A program made the translations under genes and the position numbers. From positions 68,286 to 114,076 of the forward strand of contig VGDP01000007.1 in assembly GCA_016869675.1 (NCBI GenBank): DNA of 45,791 nucleotides, written 5' to 3'. Positions 33,219 to 45,791 of this stretch are shown one piece after another. Source of the DNA: Alphaproteobacteria bacterium. Its GTDB lineage: Bacteria > Pseudomonadota > Alphaproteobacteria > SP197. Positions within the stretch are counted from its first letter, which is position 1; every line of letters begins with the position of its first letter. The notes beneath the pieces are model-generated. The model ran no database searches. It saw nothing but the letters and a program-made list of their open reading frames with translations, and was not told the DNA's origin.

Positions 33219-34439
33219 CTAGATCTCGAATAGCAGGCGCGAGGGGTCCTCGATGCACTCCTTGACGCGCACCAGGAACGTCACCGCCTCACGCCCGTCG
33301 ATGATGCGGTGGTCGTAGCTGAGCGCCACGTACATCATCGGACGCGCCACCACCTGCCCGTTCACGACCATCGGCCGTTCCTGGGTCTTGTGCATGCCCA
33401 GGATGCCGCTTTGCGGCGGGTTGAGGATAGGTGTCGACAGCAGCGAGCCGAACACGCCGCCGTTCGAGATGGTGAATGTGCCGCCGACCAGGTCCTCGGC
33501 CGCGAGCCGGCCGTCGCGCGCCTTGGCGCCGAAGCTGGCGATCGCCTTCTCGATCTCGGCGAAGCCCATGCGGTCGGCGTCGCGCAGCACGGGCACGACC
33601 AGACCCTGCGGCGCGCTGACCGCGACACCCACGTGGTAGTAGTTCTTGTAGACGATGTCCTCGCCGTCGATCTCGGCGTTGACTCCCGGGATCTCGCGCA
33701 GCGCCGCGATCGCCGCCTTGACGAAGAACGACATGAAGCCGAGCCGCACGCCGTGCTTCTTCTCGAAGGCATCGCGGTGGCGCGCGCGCGCGTCCATCAG
33801 CGCGGTCATATCGACTTCGTTGAACGTGGTCAGGATCGCGGCGGTCGACTGGGCTTCCTTGAGCCGCTCGGCGATGCGCCGGCGCAGCCGCGTCATGCGC
33901 ACGCGCTGTTCGCGCGCTTCGTCGGCACGCGGCCCGCTCGGCCGCGGTGTGGGCGCCGGAGCTGGCGCCGCCTTCGGGGCGGGGGCGGCCGTTGGGGCCG
34001 GCGCGGCGCCGCCCTCGATCGCCTTCAGGATGTCGCCCTTGGTGACACGGCCACCCTTGCCGCTGCCCGCGATCGCCTCGGGCGCGACGCCCGATTCGGC
34101 CGCTAGGCGCCGCACGGACGGGGCCTGCGCCAGCTCCGGCGTCGCCGGGCGTGCGGCCTCGACCTTCGCCTCGCCCTTGGGCGCGGGTGCCGCCGTGCCG
34201 TCGGCCGCCTCGATCACTCCGAGAATGGCACCGACCGCCACGTCACCGCCTTCGGGTACGCGGATCTGACCCAGCCAACCGGCGGCGGGCGCAAAGACCT
34301 CCATGGTGGCCTTGTCGGTTTCCAGTTCGCACAGGGCCTCGTCCTGGGCCACGGCGTCGCCCGAGGCCTTGAACCACTTGGCTACGGTCGCCTCCGTCAC
34401 CGACTCGCCCATGGGCGGAACCTTGATCTCGACGCTCAT
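33219..34439 (-). CDS. sucB: 2-oxoglutarate dehydrogenase E2, dihydrolipoyl succinyltransferase
   Basis: The protein has 406 residues. ATG 34439 follows GGGAGA. It has a single lipoyl domain with Lys43 in [14 protein letters not shown], an Ala-Pro linker, the E3-binding domain ([29 protein letters not shown]), a second long Ala-Pro linker, and the acyltransferase core ending in [17 protein letters not shown] with catalytic His377 and Asp381. It transfers succinyl from lipoamide to CoA and forms the core of the complex. It lies 19 nt after sucA. Confidence 0.97.
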   Translation of the reverse strand: MSVEIKVPPMGESVTEATVAKWFKASGDAVAQDEALCELETDKATMEVFAPAAGWLGQIRVPEGGDVAVGAILGVIEAADGTAAPAPKGEAKVEAARPATPELAQAPSVRRLAAESGVAPEAIAGSGKGGRVTKGDILKAIEGGAAPAPTAAPAPKAAPAPAPTPRPSGPRADEAREQRVRMTRLRRRIAERLKEAQSTAAILTTFNEVDMTALMDARARHRDAFEKKHGVRLGFMSFFVKAAIAALREIPGVNAEIDGEDIVYKNYYHVGVAVSAPQGLVVPVLRDADRMGFAEIEKAIASFGAKARDGRLAAEDLVGGTFTISNGGVFGSLLSTPILNPPQSGILGMHKTQERPMVVNGQVVARPMMYVALSYDHRIIDGREAVTFLVRVKECIEDPSRLLFEI

Positions 34440-34458
34440 GGCTTGATCTCCCTACGGC

Positions 34459-37335
<2,877 letters not shown>

Positions 37336-37344
37336 CGTTCGCGG

Positions 37345-37360
37345 CGGCGCCTTCGCGCCG
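37345..37360 (-). promoter_or_regulatory. Hairpin between the ribosome site and start of sucA
   Basis: CGGCGC (37345-37350) and GCGCCG (37355-37360) form a 6-bp stem with a 4-nt loop. On the minus strand it sits between AAGGAG (37366-37361) and the sucA ATG, leaving nine bases to the start. Folding would bring the ribosome site into normal distance of the ATG. The function is inferred. Confidence 0.4.
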
Positions 37361-37387
37361 CTCCTTCTTGGTTCTTGGGGCGGGCGC

Positions 37388-38269
37388 TCAGGCCTTGCCC
37401 TCCATCACTCTCAACATGGTGACGCCCAGCGTCGCGGGCGAGTCGGCGACCGTGACGCCGGCGCCGCGCAGGGCCTCAATCTTGTCGCCGGCGCGCCCCT
37501 TGCCGCCGGCGATGATCGCCCCGGCGTGGCCCATGCGCCGCCCCGGCGGCGCGGTCACCCCGGCGATGAACCCGACCACGGGCTTGCCCTTCTTGCGCCG
37601 GCGCAGGATCGCCGCCGCGTCTTCCTCGGCCGAGCCGCCGATCTCGCCGATCATGATGATCCCCTCGGTCTCGGGGTCCTTCAGGAACAGCTCGAGGCAG
37701 TCGATGAAGTTGGTGCCGTTGACCGGATCGCCGCCGATGCCGATGCAGGTCGTCTGGCCCAGGCCGACCGCGCTGGTCTGGCCGACGCCTTCGTAGGTCA
37801 GGGTGCCCGAGCGCGACACGATGCCGATCTTGCCGCGCCGGTGGATATGGCCGGGCATGATGCCGATCTTGCACGCCTCGGGCGTGATGATGCCCGGGCA
37901 GTTGGGGCCGATCAGCCGGGTGGCCGTGCCGCCCAGCGCCCGCTTGACCCGCACCATGTCGTTGATCGGGATGCCTTCGGTGATGGCGACCACCAGCTTC
38001 ACCTTGGCGTCGATCGCCTCGAGGATCGCGTCGGCGGCGAACGGCGGCGGCACAAAGATGACCGAGGCATCCGCCTTGGTCTTGTGCACCGCCTCGGCCA
38101 CGGTGTCGAACACGGGCAGGCCCAGATGGGTCTCGCCGCCCTTGCCCGGCGTCACGCCGCCCACCATGCGCGTGCCGTAGGCGATCGCCTGTTCGGAGTG
38201 GAACGTGCCCTGGGCGCCGGTGAAACCCTGACAGATGACGCGCGTGGCGCGATCGACCAGGACCGCCAT
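37388..38269 (-). CDS. sucD: Succinyl-CoA synthetase, alpha subunit
   Basis: The protein has 293 residues. ATG 38269 overlaps the sucC stop by one base (TGATG). It carries the CoA-binding Rossmann domain ([34 protein letters not shown]) and the active-site His in [18 protein letters not shown], which is phosphorylated during catalysis. The enzyme converts succinyl-CoA, ADP (or GDP) and phosphate to succinate, nucleoside triphosphate and CoA. The overlap with sucC ensures equal synthesis of both subunits. Confidence 0.98.
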   Translation of the reverse strand: MAVLVDRATRVICQGFTGAQGTFHSEQAIAYGTRMVGGVTPGKGGETHLGLPVFDTVAEAVHKTKADASVIFVPPPFAADAILEAIDAKVKLVVAITEGIPINDMVRVKRALGGTATRLIGPNCPGIITPEACKIGIMPGHIHRRGKIGIVSRSGTLTYEGVGQTSAVGLGQTTCIGIGGDPVNGTNFIDCLELFLKDPETEGIIMIGEIGGSAEEDAAAILRRRKKGKPVVGFIAGVTAPPGRRMGHAGAIIAGGKGRAGDKIEALRGAGVTVADSPATLGVTMLRVMEGKA

Positions 38270-39438
38270 CAGGCGGCCCTCCCGATGGCGGCGATGACCT
38301 TCCTGGCGGCGTCGCCCAGATCGTTCGCCGCCGTGATGGCCAGGCCCGATTCGGCCAGGATGCGTTTGCCGATTTTCACGTTGGTGCCTTCCAGCCGCAC
38401 GACCAGGGGAACCTTGAGGCGAAGCTCGCGCGCGGCGGCCACGATGCCCTCGGCGATCACGTCGCAGCGCATGATGCCGCCGAAGATGTTGACCAGGATG
38501 CCGCGCACCTTGGGGTCCGACAGGATGATGCGGAAGGCCTTGGCCACCTGGTCCTTGGTGGCGCCGCCGCCCACGTCGAGGAAGTTAGCCGGGCTGCCGC
38601 CCTCGAGCTTGACGATGTCCATGGTCGCCATGGCCAGCCCGGCGCCGTTGACCAGGCAGCCGATGTCGCCGTCCAGCTTGATGAAGTTGAGCCCAGCGGC
38701 CGAGGCTTCGACTTCCGAGGCGTCCTCCTGGCTGGTGTCGCGCAGGGCCGCCAACTCGGCGCGGCGAAACAGCGCGTTGTCGTCCAGGTTGATCTTGGCG
38801 TCGAGCGCGATCAGCCGGCCGTCCTTGGTCACGACCAGCGGGTTGATCTCGATCAGGCTGGCGTCGCATTCGTGGTACGCGCGGTAGAGCGCCGCGCCGA
38901 ACTTGCCGATCGCTTTGGCGTGCTCGCCCTTCAGCTTGAGCGCGACCGCCAGCCGGCGCCCGTGGAACGCCTGGAAGCCGGTGGCCGGGTCGACGGCCAG
39001 CGTCAGGATCTTGCGCGGCGTCTCGGCGGCCACCTTCTCGATGTCCATGCCGCCTTCGGTCGATGCGACGAACGCGGGCCAGCCGCGAACTCGGTCGACC
39101 AGCAGCGCGAGGTAGAGTTCGCGCGCGGGCTGCGATCCTTCCTCCACATAGACGTGCCCGATGGGCCGGCCTTCGGGGCCGGTCTGGTGCGTCACCAAGC
39201 GCGTGCCGAGCAGCGCGCGCGCCGCCGTCTCGGCCTCGGCGACCGATTTGACGACCTTGATGCCGCCGGCCTTGCCGCGGCCGCCGGCGTGGACCTGGGC
39301 CTTGACCACGACCACGGGCGTGCCGAGCGCCTGGGCGGCGGCACGCGCCTCCTCGGGCGTCGCGGCGGCCTTGCCGCGCGGTACCGGCACGCCGAAGCGC
39401 GCAAGGACATCCTTGGCCTGGTACTCGTGCAAGTTCAT
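38269..39438 (-). CDS. sucC: Succinyl-CoA synthetase, beta subunit
   Basis: The protein has 389 residues and starts with the family's [20 protein letters not shown]. It has the ATP-grasp domain ([33 protein letters not shown]) and the C-terminal CoA-ligase domain ([48 protein letters not shown]). It binds nucleotide and succinate. The ribosome site is weak (GGTGG). It is the first gene after a 155-nt gap from mdh that holds a promoter-like sequence, so a transcript for sucCDAB-lpd probably starts here. Confidence 0.98.
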   Translation of the reverse strand: MNLHEYQAKDVLARFGVPVPRGKAAATPEEARAAAQALGTPVVVVKAQVHAGGRGKAGGIKVVKSVAEAETAARALLGTRLVTHQTGPEGRPIGHVYVEEGSQPARELYLALLVDRVRGWPAFVASTEGGMDIEKVAAETPRKILTLAVDPATGFQAFHGRRLAVALKLKGEHAKAIGKFGAALYRAYHECDASLIEINPLVVTKDGRLIALDAKINLDDNALFRRAELAALRDTSQEDASEVEASAAGLNFIKLDGDIGCLVNGAGLAMATMDIVKLEGGSPANFLDVGGGATKDQVAKAFRIILSDPKVRGILVNIFGGIMRCDVIAEGIVAAARELRLKVPLVVRLEGTNVKIGKRILAESGLAITAANDLGDAARKVIAAIGRAA

Positions 39439-39507
39439 GGGCGTGCCACCGATGGCAGCCGATACGGCCTGAAACGTCCGGGGAACGCCCCCCCTCGCGC
39501 CGCGGGT

Positions 39508-39553
39508 ACTCTAGCACTTAACCATAGGCACGCAACACTTACGGTTTGGTTAA
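39508..39553 (-). promoter_or_regulatory. Putative sucC promoter with a CtrA-like half-site
   Basis: In the 155-nt AT-richer gap before sucC, the minus strand has TTGCGT (39535-39530) and TAGAGT (39513-39508) 16 nt apart. The plus strand has TTAACCAT at 39518-39525, and GGTTAA at 39548-39553 forms an inverted partner to its TTAACC. TTAACCAT equals the half-site described for the alphaproteobacterial cell-cycle regulator CtrA. It lies in the spacer of the predicted promoter. Regulation is inferred from sequence only. Confidence 0.3.
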
Positions 39554-39593
39554 CGAGCCATAAACCTACGCGGAATCAGGAACTTGGCTCGAC

Positions 39594-42065
<2,472 letters not shown>

Positions 42066-42181
42066 GCGAGCTTCCCTGTTGCCGAGCAGCCCAAGAAACC
42101 GCCCTACCGCGCGCGGCGCAAGGGAAATCTGGGTGACGCGCGACCCCGCGCCGCCGCTCAGAAGAACGCGAAGGCGCGGGT

Positions 42182-42710
42182 CTAGATGGATTCGCGGGGC
42201 GGCGCGTCCGCCGGCGTCGTCGGGTCCGGGAACGCCGAGTGCAGCGAGAAGCGCGCCCGGCCGTCGCGCGCCGAGTCGTAGCACTTGATCAGGATCGCCT
42301 CGTCGGGAGTCATGAACGGGGCGGCGTACCAGCGGTGCGCCGGGTTGTAGGCGCCGTAGTAGATCTCGCCCGTGCGGTCGGCGTAGACGAGGTCGGCCTT
42401 GACCAAGTCGCGCGGGCCGAGGGTCGAGGCGTCCACCAGGCCGAGCGGCTCGGCGCGCACGGGGCCCTTGATCGGCCACCACACGTTGATTTGACGAAGC
42501 GGCGCGCGAGCCGCGACTCGGCCTTCTCGGGCAGCAACAGGTCGCGTACGCGCCTGGGCGCGGAGTCCGCAGTGTAGTTGTTGTGCACCATGTGGACCGG
42601 CGCGCACAGGCCGCGCTCGACCGCGCGCGAGCCGGCCCGCACGGTGTGGTCGAACACGACGACCTTGGTGGCGCCCGTGACATCGGCGATCAGGCGCCCG
42701 CCCTCGATAC
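42182..42710 (-). pseudogene. CmcJ/NvfI-type oxidoreductase remnant
   Basis: Two minus-strand frames make one broken protein. The upstream piece reads [37 protein letters not shown] and ends at LARRF. The downstream piece continues in another frame as [51 protein letters not shown], and IKCYDS to the natural end PPRESI at 42182. A single base lost near 42494 accounts for the shift. The N-terminal third is missing, cut off near 42700 where the vapC remnant begins on the other strand. Intact relatives are the CmcJ/NvfI family of oxidoreductase-like proteins. The gene is non-functional. The 5' limit is approximate. Confidence 0.8.
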
Positions 42711-43032
42711 CCTGTTCTTCGAGTCCGGCGAGACGTTGCATGCGCCGCACTTGCTGGACGTTGAGGTGGCGCAAGTCCTGCGTCGCCACACCCTGACCGG
42801 CGCGGTCGCACCGGACCAGGGCCGCGAGGCGCTCGGCGATCTCATGGATCTTCCGTTGAACCGCTATCCCCACGACATACTGGTCGGGCGGGTGTGGGAG
42901 CTGCGTGGGAACCTGACGGCCTAAGACGCGGTCTACGTGGCCCTGGCGGAGGCGCTCGATGCTCCCCTCGTCACACGCGATCGACGCATCGCCGCGGCGG
43001 CCGGACATCGCGCGCGGGTCATCCTCGTCTGA
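42690..43032 (+). pseudogene. VapC PIN-domain toxin remnant with a nonsense codon
   Basis: The plus-strand frame encodes the last ~110 residues of a PIN-domain toxin: FFESGETLHAPHLLDVEVAQ, VLRRHTLTG, LPLNRYPHDILVGRVWELRG, NLTA, then TAA at 42922-42924, then DAVYVALAEALDAPLVTRDR and RIAAAAGHRARVILV to TGA 43030-43032. Relatives read N-L-T-A-Y-D-A at that point, so the TAA most simply replaces a Tyr codon (TAC or TAT). The first ~25 residues with the catalytic V-D-A-S Asp are missing and no antitoxin gene precedes it. It is a dead type II toxin of the ribonuclease (VapC) class. The 5' limit is approximate. Confidence 0.85.
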
Positions 43033-43047
43033 TCCCCGACGCGCCCC

Positions 43048-43830
43048 TTACCCCCTTCGCGCCTGGATCATCTTCTTGGTCTCGGCGATCGCCTTGGCCG
43101 GGTTCAGGCCCTTCGGGCACGTCTTGGTGCAGTTCATGATGGTGTGGCAGCGGTAGAGCCGGAACGGATCCTCGAGATCGTCGAGCCTCTCCCCGGTCGC
43201 CTCGTCGCGGCTGTCGACCAGCCAGCGGTACGCCTGCAGCAGCACCGCCGGGCCCAGGTACTTGTCGCTGTTCCACCAGTAGCTCGGGCAGCTCGTCGAG
43301 CAGCAGAAGCACAGGATGCACTCGTAGATCCCGTCGAGTTTGGCACGCTCCTCGGGCGATTGCAGGCGTTCGCGCCCCGCGGGCGGCGGGCTGTCGGCCT
43401 TCAGCCATGGCTCGATCGAGGCGAGCTGGGCGTAGACGTGGTTCAGGTCGGGCACCAGGTCCTTGACCACCGCCATGTGCGGCAGCGGGTAGACGCGCAC
43501 CGTCCCCTTCACCTCCTCGATCGGCTTGGTGCAGGCGAGCGTGTTGGTGCCGTCGATGTTCATGGCGCAGGAGCCGCAGATGCCCTCGCGGCACGAGCGG
43601 CGGAAGGTCAGCGTCGCGTCGATCTCGTTCTTGATCTTGATCAGCGCGTCCAGGACCATCGGCCCGCACGCCGCCAAGTCGATCTCGAAGACGTCGATGC
43701 GCGGGTTCCCGCCCGCATCCGGGTCGTAGCGGTAGATCTCGAAGCGCACAGGCTGCTTCGCGCCGGCGGGCGCGGCGTGGCTCTGGCCCTTGGTCGGGCG
43801 GGAGTTGGGCGGCAGGCGGAACTCGACCAT
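43048..43830 (-). CDS. sdhB: Succinate dehydrogenase iron-sulfur subunit
   Basis: The protein has 260 residues. ATG 43830 has AGGAG upstream. It wires electrons from the flavin of SdhA to quinone in the membrane anchor. The 2Fe-2S ligands are Cys80, Cys85, Cys88 and Cys100 ([21 protein letters not shown]). The 4Fe-4S and 3Fe-4S ligands are in [18 protein letters not shown] (171-181) and [17 protein letters not shown] (228-238). It follows sdhA by 30 nt. Confidence 0.98.
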   Translation of the reverse strand: MVEFRLPPNSRPTKGQSHAAPAGAKQPVRFEIYRYDPDAGGNPRIDVFEIDLAACGPMVLDALIKIKNEIDATLTFRRSCREGICGSCAMNIDGTNTLACTKPIEEVKGTVRVYPLPHMAVVKDLVPDLNHVYAQLASIEPWLKADSPPPAGRERLQSPEERAKLDGIYECILCFCCSTSCPSYWWNSDKYLGPAVLLQAYRWLVDSRDEATGERLDDLEDPFRLYRCHTIMNCTKTCPKGLNPAKAIAETKKMIQARRG

Positions 43831-43860
43831 GGTGTCTCCTGGCGCGGCGGGCGTGCGCCG

Positions 43861-45651
43861 TCAGTACACGCGCGGCTTGGGCGGGATGGTCTGGACCTCG
43901 GCGGTCAGCGTCGTCATGTGCACGGGGCGATAGTCGAGGGACACCTTCCCGGCGTCGTCGATCCAGGCGACCGTATGCTTCATCCAGTTGGCGTCGTCGC
44001 GCTCGGCGAAGTCCTCGCGCGCGTGGCCGCCCCGGCTTTCCTTACGGTTCTCGGCCGAGACCACGGTGACCAGCGCCTGGCGCAGCAGGTTGTCAAGCTC
44101 CCACGTCTCAACCAGGTCGCTGTTCCACACCAAGCCTCGATCGCTGACGCCAACCTTGGCGAAGGACGCGAACACGTCCTTCATCTTCGCGACACCTTGC
44201 GCCAGCGTCTCGCCGGTGCGGAACACGGCCGCGTCGTTCTGCATGGTGCGCTGCATGGCCAGGCGGATGGCCGCCGTCGGTTCGGAACCCTTGGCGTTGC
44301 GCAAGCAATCGAAGCGGTCGAGCGTGCCCGCGCCCGCGCCCTTGGGCAGCGGGCGCGGCCGGCCGCCTTTCTTGACCACCTCGCGCGCGCGCAAGGCCGC
44401 GGCGCGGCCGAACACCACCAGGTCGAGCAGCGAGTTGGAGCCCAGCCGGTTGGCGCCGTGCACCGAGACGCACGCCGCCTCGCCGATCGCCATCAGCCCG
44501 GGCACCACGTGGTCGGGGTCGCCGTTCTTCAGGGTGACGACCTCGCCGTGATAGTTGGTCGGCACGCCGCCCATGTTGTAGTGCACGGTCGGCAGCACGG
44601 GCACCGGCTCCTTGGTCAGGTCGATGCCGGCGAAGATCTTGGCGGTCTCGCTAATGCCGGGCAGCCGTTCGTGCAGGATCTTCGGCTCCAGGTGGTCGAG
44701 CCGCAGGTGGATGTGGTCTTTGTCAGGGCCCACCCCGCGTCCCTCGCGGATCTCCATGGTCATGGCGCGGCTGACCACGTCGCGGCTGGCCAGATCCTTG
44801 GCCGAGGGGGCGTAGCGTTCCATGAAGCGCTCGCCCTGGGCGTTGACCAGGAAGCCGCCCTCGCCGCGCGCACCCTCGGTGATCAGGCAGCCCGAGCCGT
44901 AGATGCCGGTCGGGTGGAACTGCACGAACTCCATGTCCTGGCAGGGGATGCCGGCGCGCAGCGCCATGGCGTTGCCGTCGCCCGTGCACGTGTGCGCCGA
45001 GGTGCAGCTGAAGTAGGCGCGGCCGTAGCCGCCGGTGGCCAGCACGGTCAGGTGCGCATTGAAGCGGTGCAGCGTGCCGTCGTCCAGGTTCCACGCCAGC
45101 ACGCCGCGGCAGTCGCCCTCGGGCCCCATGATCAGGTCGAGCGCGAACCATTCCACCAGGAAGCGCGCGCTGTGCTTCAACGACTGCTGGTAGAGCGTGT
45201 GCAGGATGGCGTGACCGGTGCGGTCGGCGGCGGCGCAGGTGCGCTGGGCCTGGCCCTTGCCGTAGTGGGTGGTCATGCCGCCGAAAGCGCGCTGGTAGAT
45301 CTTGCCCTCGGGCGTGCGGCTGAACGGCACGCCGTAGTGCTCGAGCTCGATGATCGCGGCGGGCGCCTCGCGGCACATGTACTCGATGGCGTCCTGGTCG
45401 CCGAGCCAGTCGGAGCCCTTGACCGTGTCGTAGAAGTGGAAGCGCCAGTCGTCCTCGCCCATGTTAGCGAGCGCGGCCGAGATGCCGCCTTGGGCCGCCA
45501 CCGTGTGGCTGCGCGTGGGGAAGACCTTGGTCAGGCAGATGGTGTCGAGCCCGGCCGCCGCCATGCCGAAGGTGGCGCGCAGCCCGGCGCCGCCGGCGCC
45601 GACGACGACGACATCGCAGGTGTGATCGGTCAGCGGATACGACGTGGCCAT
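43861..45651 (-). CDS. sdhA: Succinate dehydrogenase flavoprotein subunit
   Basis: The protein has 596 residues and begins [20 protein letters not shown], as alphaproteobacterial SdhA does, so ATG 45651 is the native start. FAD is attached to His49 in [40 protein letters not shown] and VPTNYHGEV are the usual active-site blocks. It oxidises succinate to fumarate. Upstream, only 3 nt separate the start from the stop of an IS5-type transposase; the usual sdhC-sdhD genes are not seen and the bases before the ATG (GACCTAGATC) contain no good ribosome site. Confidence 0.98.
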   Translation of the reverse strand: MATSYPLTDHTCDVVVVGAGGAGLRATFGMAAAGLDTICLTKVFPTRSHTVAAQGGISAALANMGEDDWRFHFYDTVKGSDWLGDQDAIEYMCREAPAAIIELEHYGVPFSRTPEGKIYQRAFGGMTTHYGKGQAQRTCAAADRTGHAILHTLYQQSLKHSARFLVEWFALDLIMGPEGDCRGVLAWNLDDGTLHRFNAHLTVLATGGYGRAYFSCTSAHTCTGDGNAMALRAGIPCQDMEFVQFHPTGIYGSGCLITEGARGEGGFLVNAQGERFMERYAPSAKDLASRDVVSRAMTMEIREGRGVGPDKDHIHLRLDHLEPKILHERLPGISETAKIFAGIDLTKEPVPVLPTVHYNMGGVPTNYHGEVVTLKNGDPDHVVPGLMAIGEAACVSVHGANRLGSNSLLDLVVFGRAAALRAREVVKKGGRPRPLPKGAGAGTLDRFDCLRNAKGSEPTAAIRLAMQRTMQNDAAVFRTGETLAQGVAKMKDVFASFAKVGVSDRGLVWNSDLVETWELDNLLRQALVTVVSAENRKESRGGHAREDFAERDDANWMKHTVAWIDDAGKVSLDYRPVHMTTLTAEVQTIPPKPRVY

Positions 45652-45654
45652 GAT

Positions 45655-45791
45655 CTAGGTCACCGACTCATAAGCACGCATCCAGAGTCGTGCTGCGGCG
45701 AGCTTGATGAGGGCGAGGTAGTTGGCGTCGTGCTTGTCGTAGCGCGTGGCGATGGCACGGAAGTGTTTGAGCTTGTTGAAGAAGCGCTCGA
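45655..45791 (-). mobile_element. IS5-family transposase, C-terminal end
   Basis: The minus strand is open from the window edge to TAG 45655-45657 and reads ERFFNKLKHFRAIATRYDKH, then DANYLALIKLAAARLWMRAY and ESVT. This is the C-terminal end of an IS5-family DDE transposase, including the catalytic Glu (E of ERFFNKLK) and the R..TRYDK signature. The rest lies outside the window. The stop codon sits in CTAG (45655-45658), a sequence that IS5-family (IS427-group) elements favour as target, so the element's end may be right there. The sdhA ATG follows after 3 nt. Confidence 0.88.

Noticed and set aside
42310-43008. A 232-codon minus-strand frame as a complete gene
   Set aside because: Only its middle matches the CmcJ/NvfI family; its start is antisense to the vapC remnant and its end is out of frame after the 42494 shift.
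42690-43032. Pairing the vapC remnant with the orphan antitoxin at 1.6-1.9 kb as one split module
   Set aside because: They are 41 kb apart and each lacks its own partner; nothing in the sequence shows they were ever joined.

Overview
The window is about 45.8 kb of GC-rich chromosome, most likely from an alphaproteobacterium (Rhodospirillales-like, species unknown). This rests on the run mdh-sucC-sucD-sucA-sucB-lpd, typical of Alphaproteobacteria, on a DUF2336 protein, and on a FieF-like pump, a 17-kDa-antigen-type lipoprotein and polyamine-type ABC transporter parts of proteobacterial type. I see no rRNA, tRNA or CRISPR array.

Layout. 1-1.6 kb (+): the end of an HpaB-type flavin-dependent monooxygenase, a RidA-like protein and a DUF1028 protein. 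1.6-2.0 kb: an orphan FitA/VapB-type antitoxin with a palindrome at its start, then a REP-like palindrome. 2.0-9.0 kb (-): pdxH, a FieF-like pump, a GAF/HD-GYP signalling protein, an SDR, a DoeA/creatinase-like M24 protein and a PotD-like binding protein. 9.2-14.9 kb (+): a glycine-zipper lipoprotein, an acyl-CoA synthetase, fabI, aroC, a frameshifted haloacetate dehalogenase and an AhpD-like protein. 15-19.2 kb (-): a second PotD-like binding protein, a flavin monooxygenase, an orphan Phd/XRE antitoxin and an SDR.

19.3-25.8 kb (+) is the most coherent accessory locus: ROK kinase, SIS-domain sugar-phosphate protein, a complete polyamine-type ABC transporter (binding protein, ATPase, two permeases) and a 198-residue protein of unknown function, mostly with overlapping stops and starts. 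I infer uptake, phosphorylation and cleavage of a nitrogen-bearing sugar such as an Amadori-type fructosyl-amine. Around it lie an SDR remnant, an HpcH/HpaI aldolase and two enolase-superfamily enzymes.

28.1-31.7 kb holds a DUF2336 protein, the second enolase-superfamily gene, the broken remnant of an exosortase-A-associated glycosyltransferase and a secreted C-type-lectin-like protein. 31.8-45.7 kb (-) is central metabolism: sdhA, sdhB, mmsA, mdh, sucC, sucD, sucA, sucB and lpd, that is succinate dehydrogenase, malate dehydrogenase, succinyl-CoA synthetase and the whole 2-oxoglutarate dehydrogenase complex. MmsA feeds propionyl-CoA toward succinyl-CoA. The block is interrupted at 42.1-43.0 kb by two decayed genes, a CmcJ/NvfI-type oxidoreductase and a VapC toxin, whose missing 5' ends meet at one junction. 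At the right edge an IS5-family transposase ends 3 nt before the sdhA start codon.

The window carries five broken genes and two antitoxins without toxins. That suggests local genome decay, but the single-base frameshifts could also be sequence errors and should be checked on reads.
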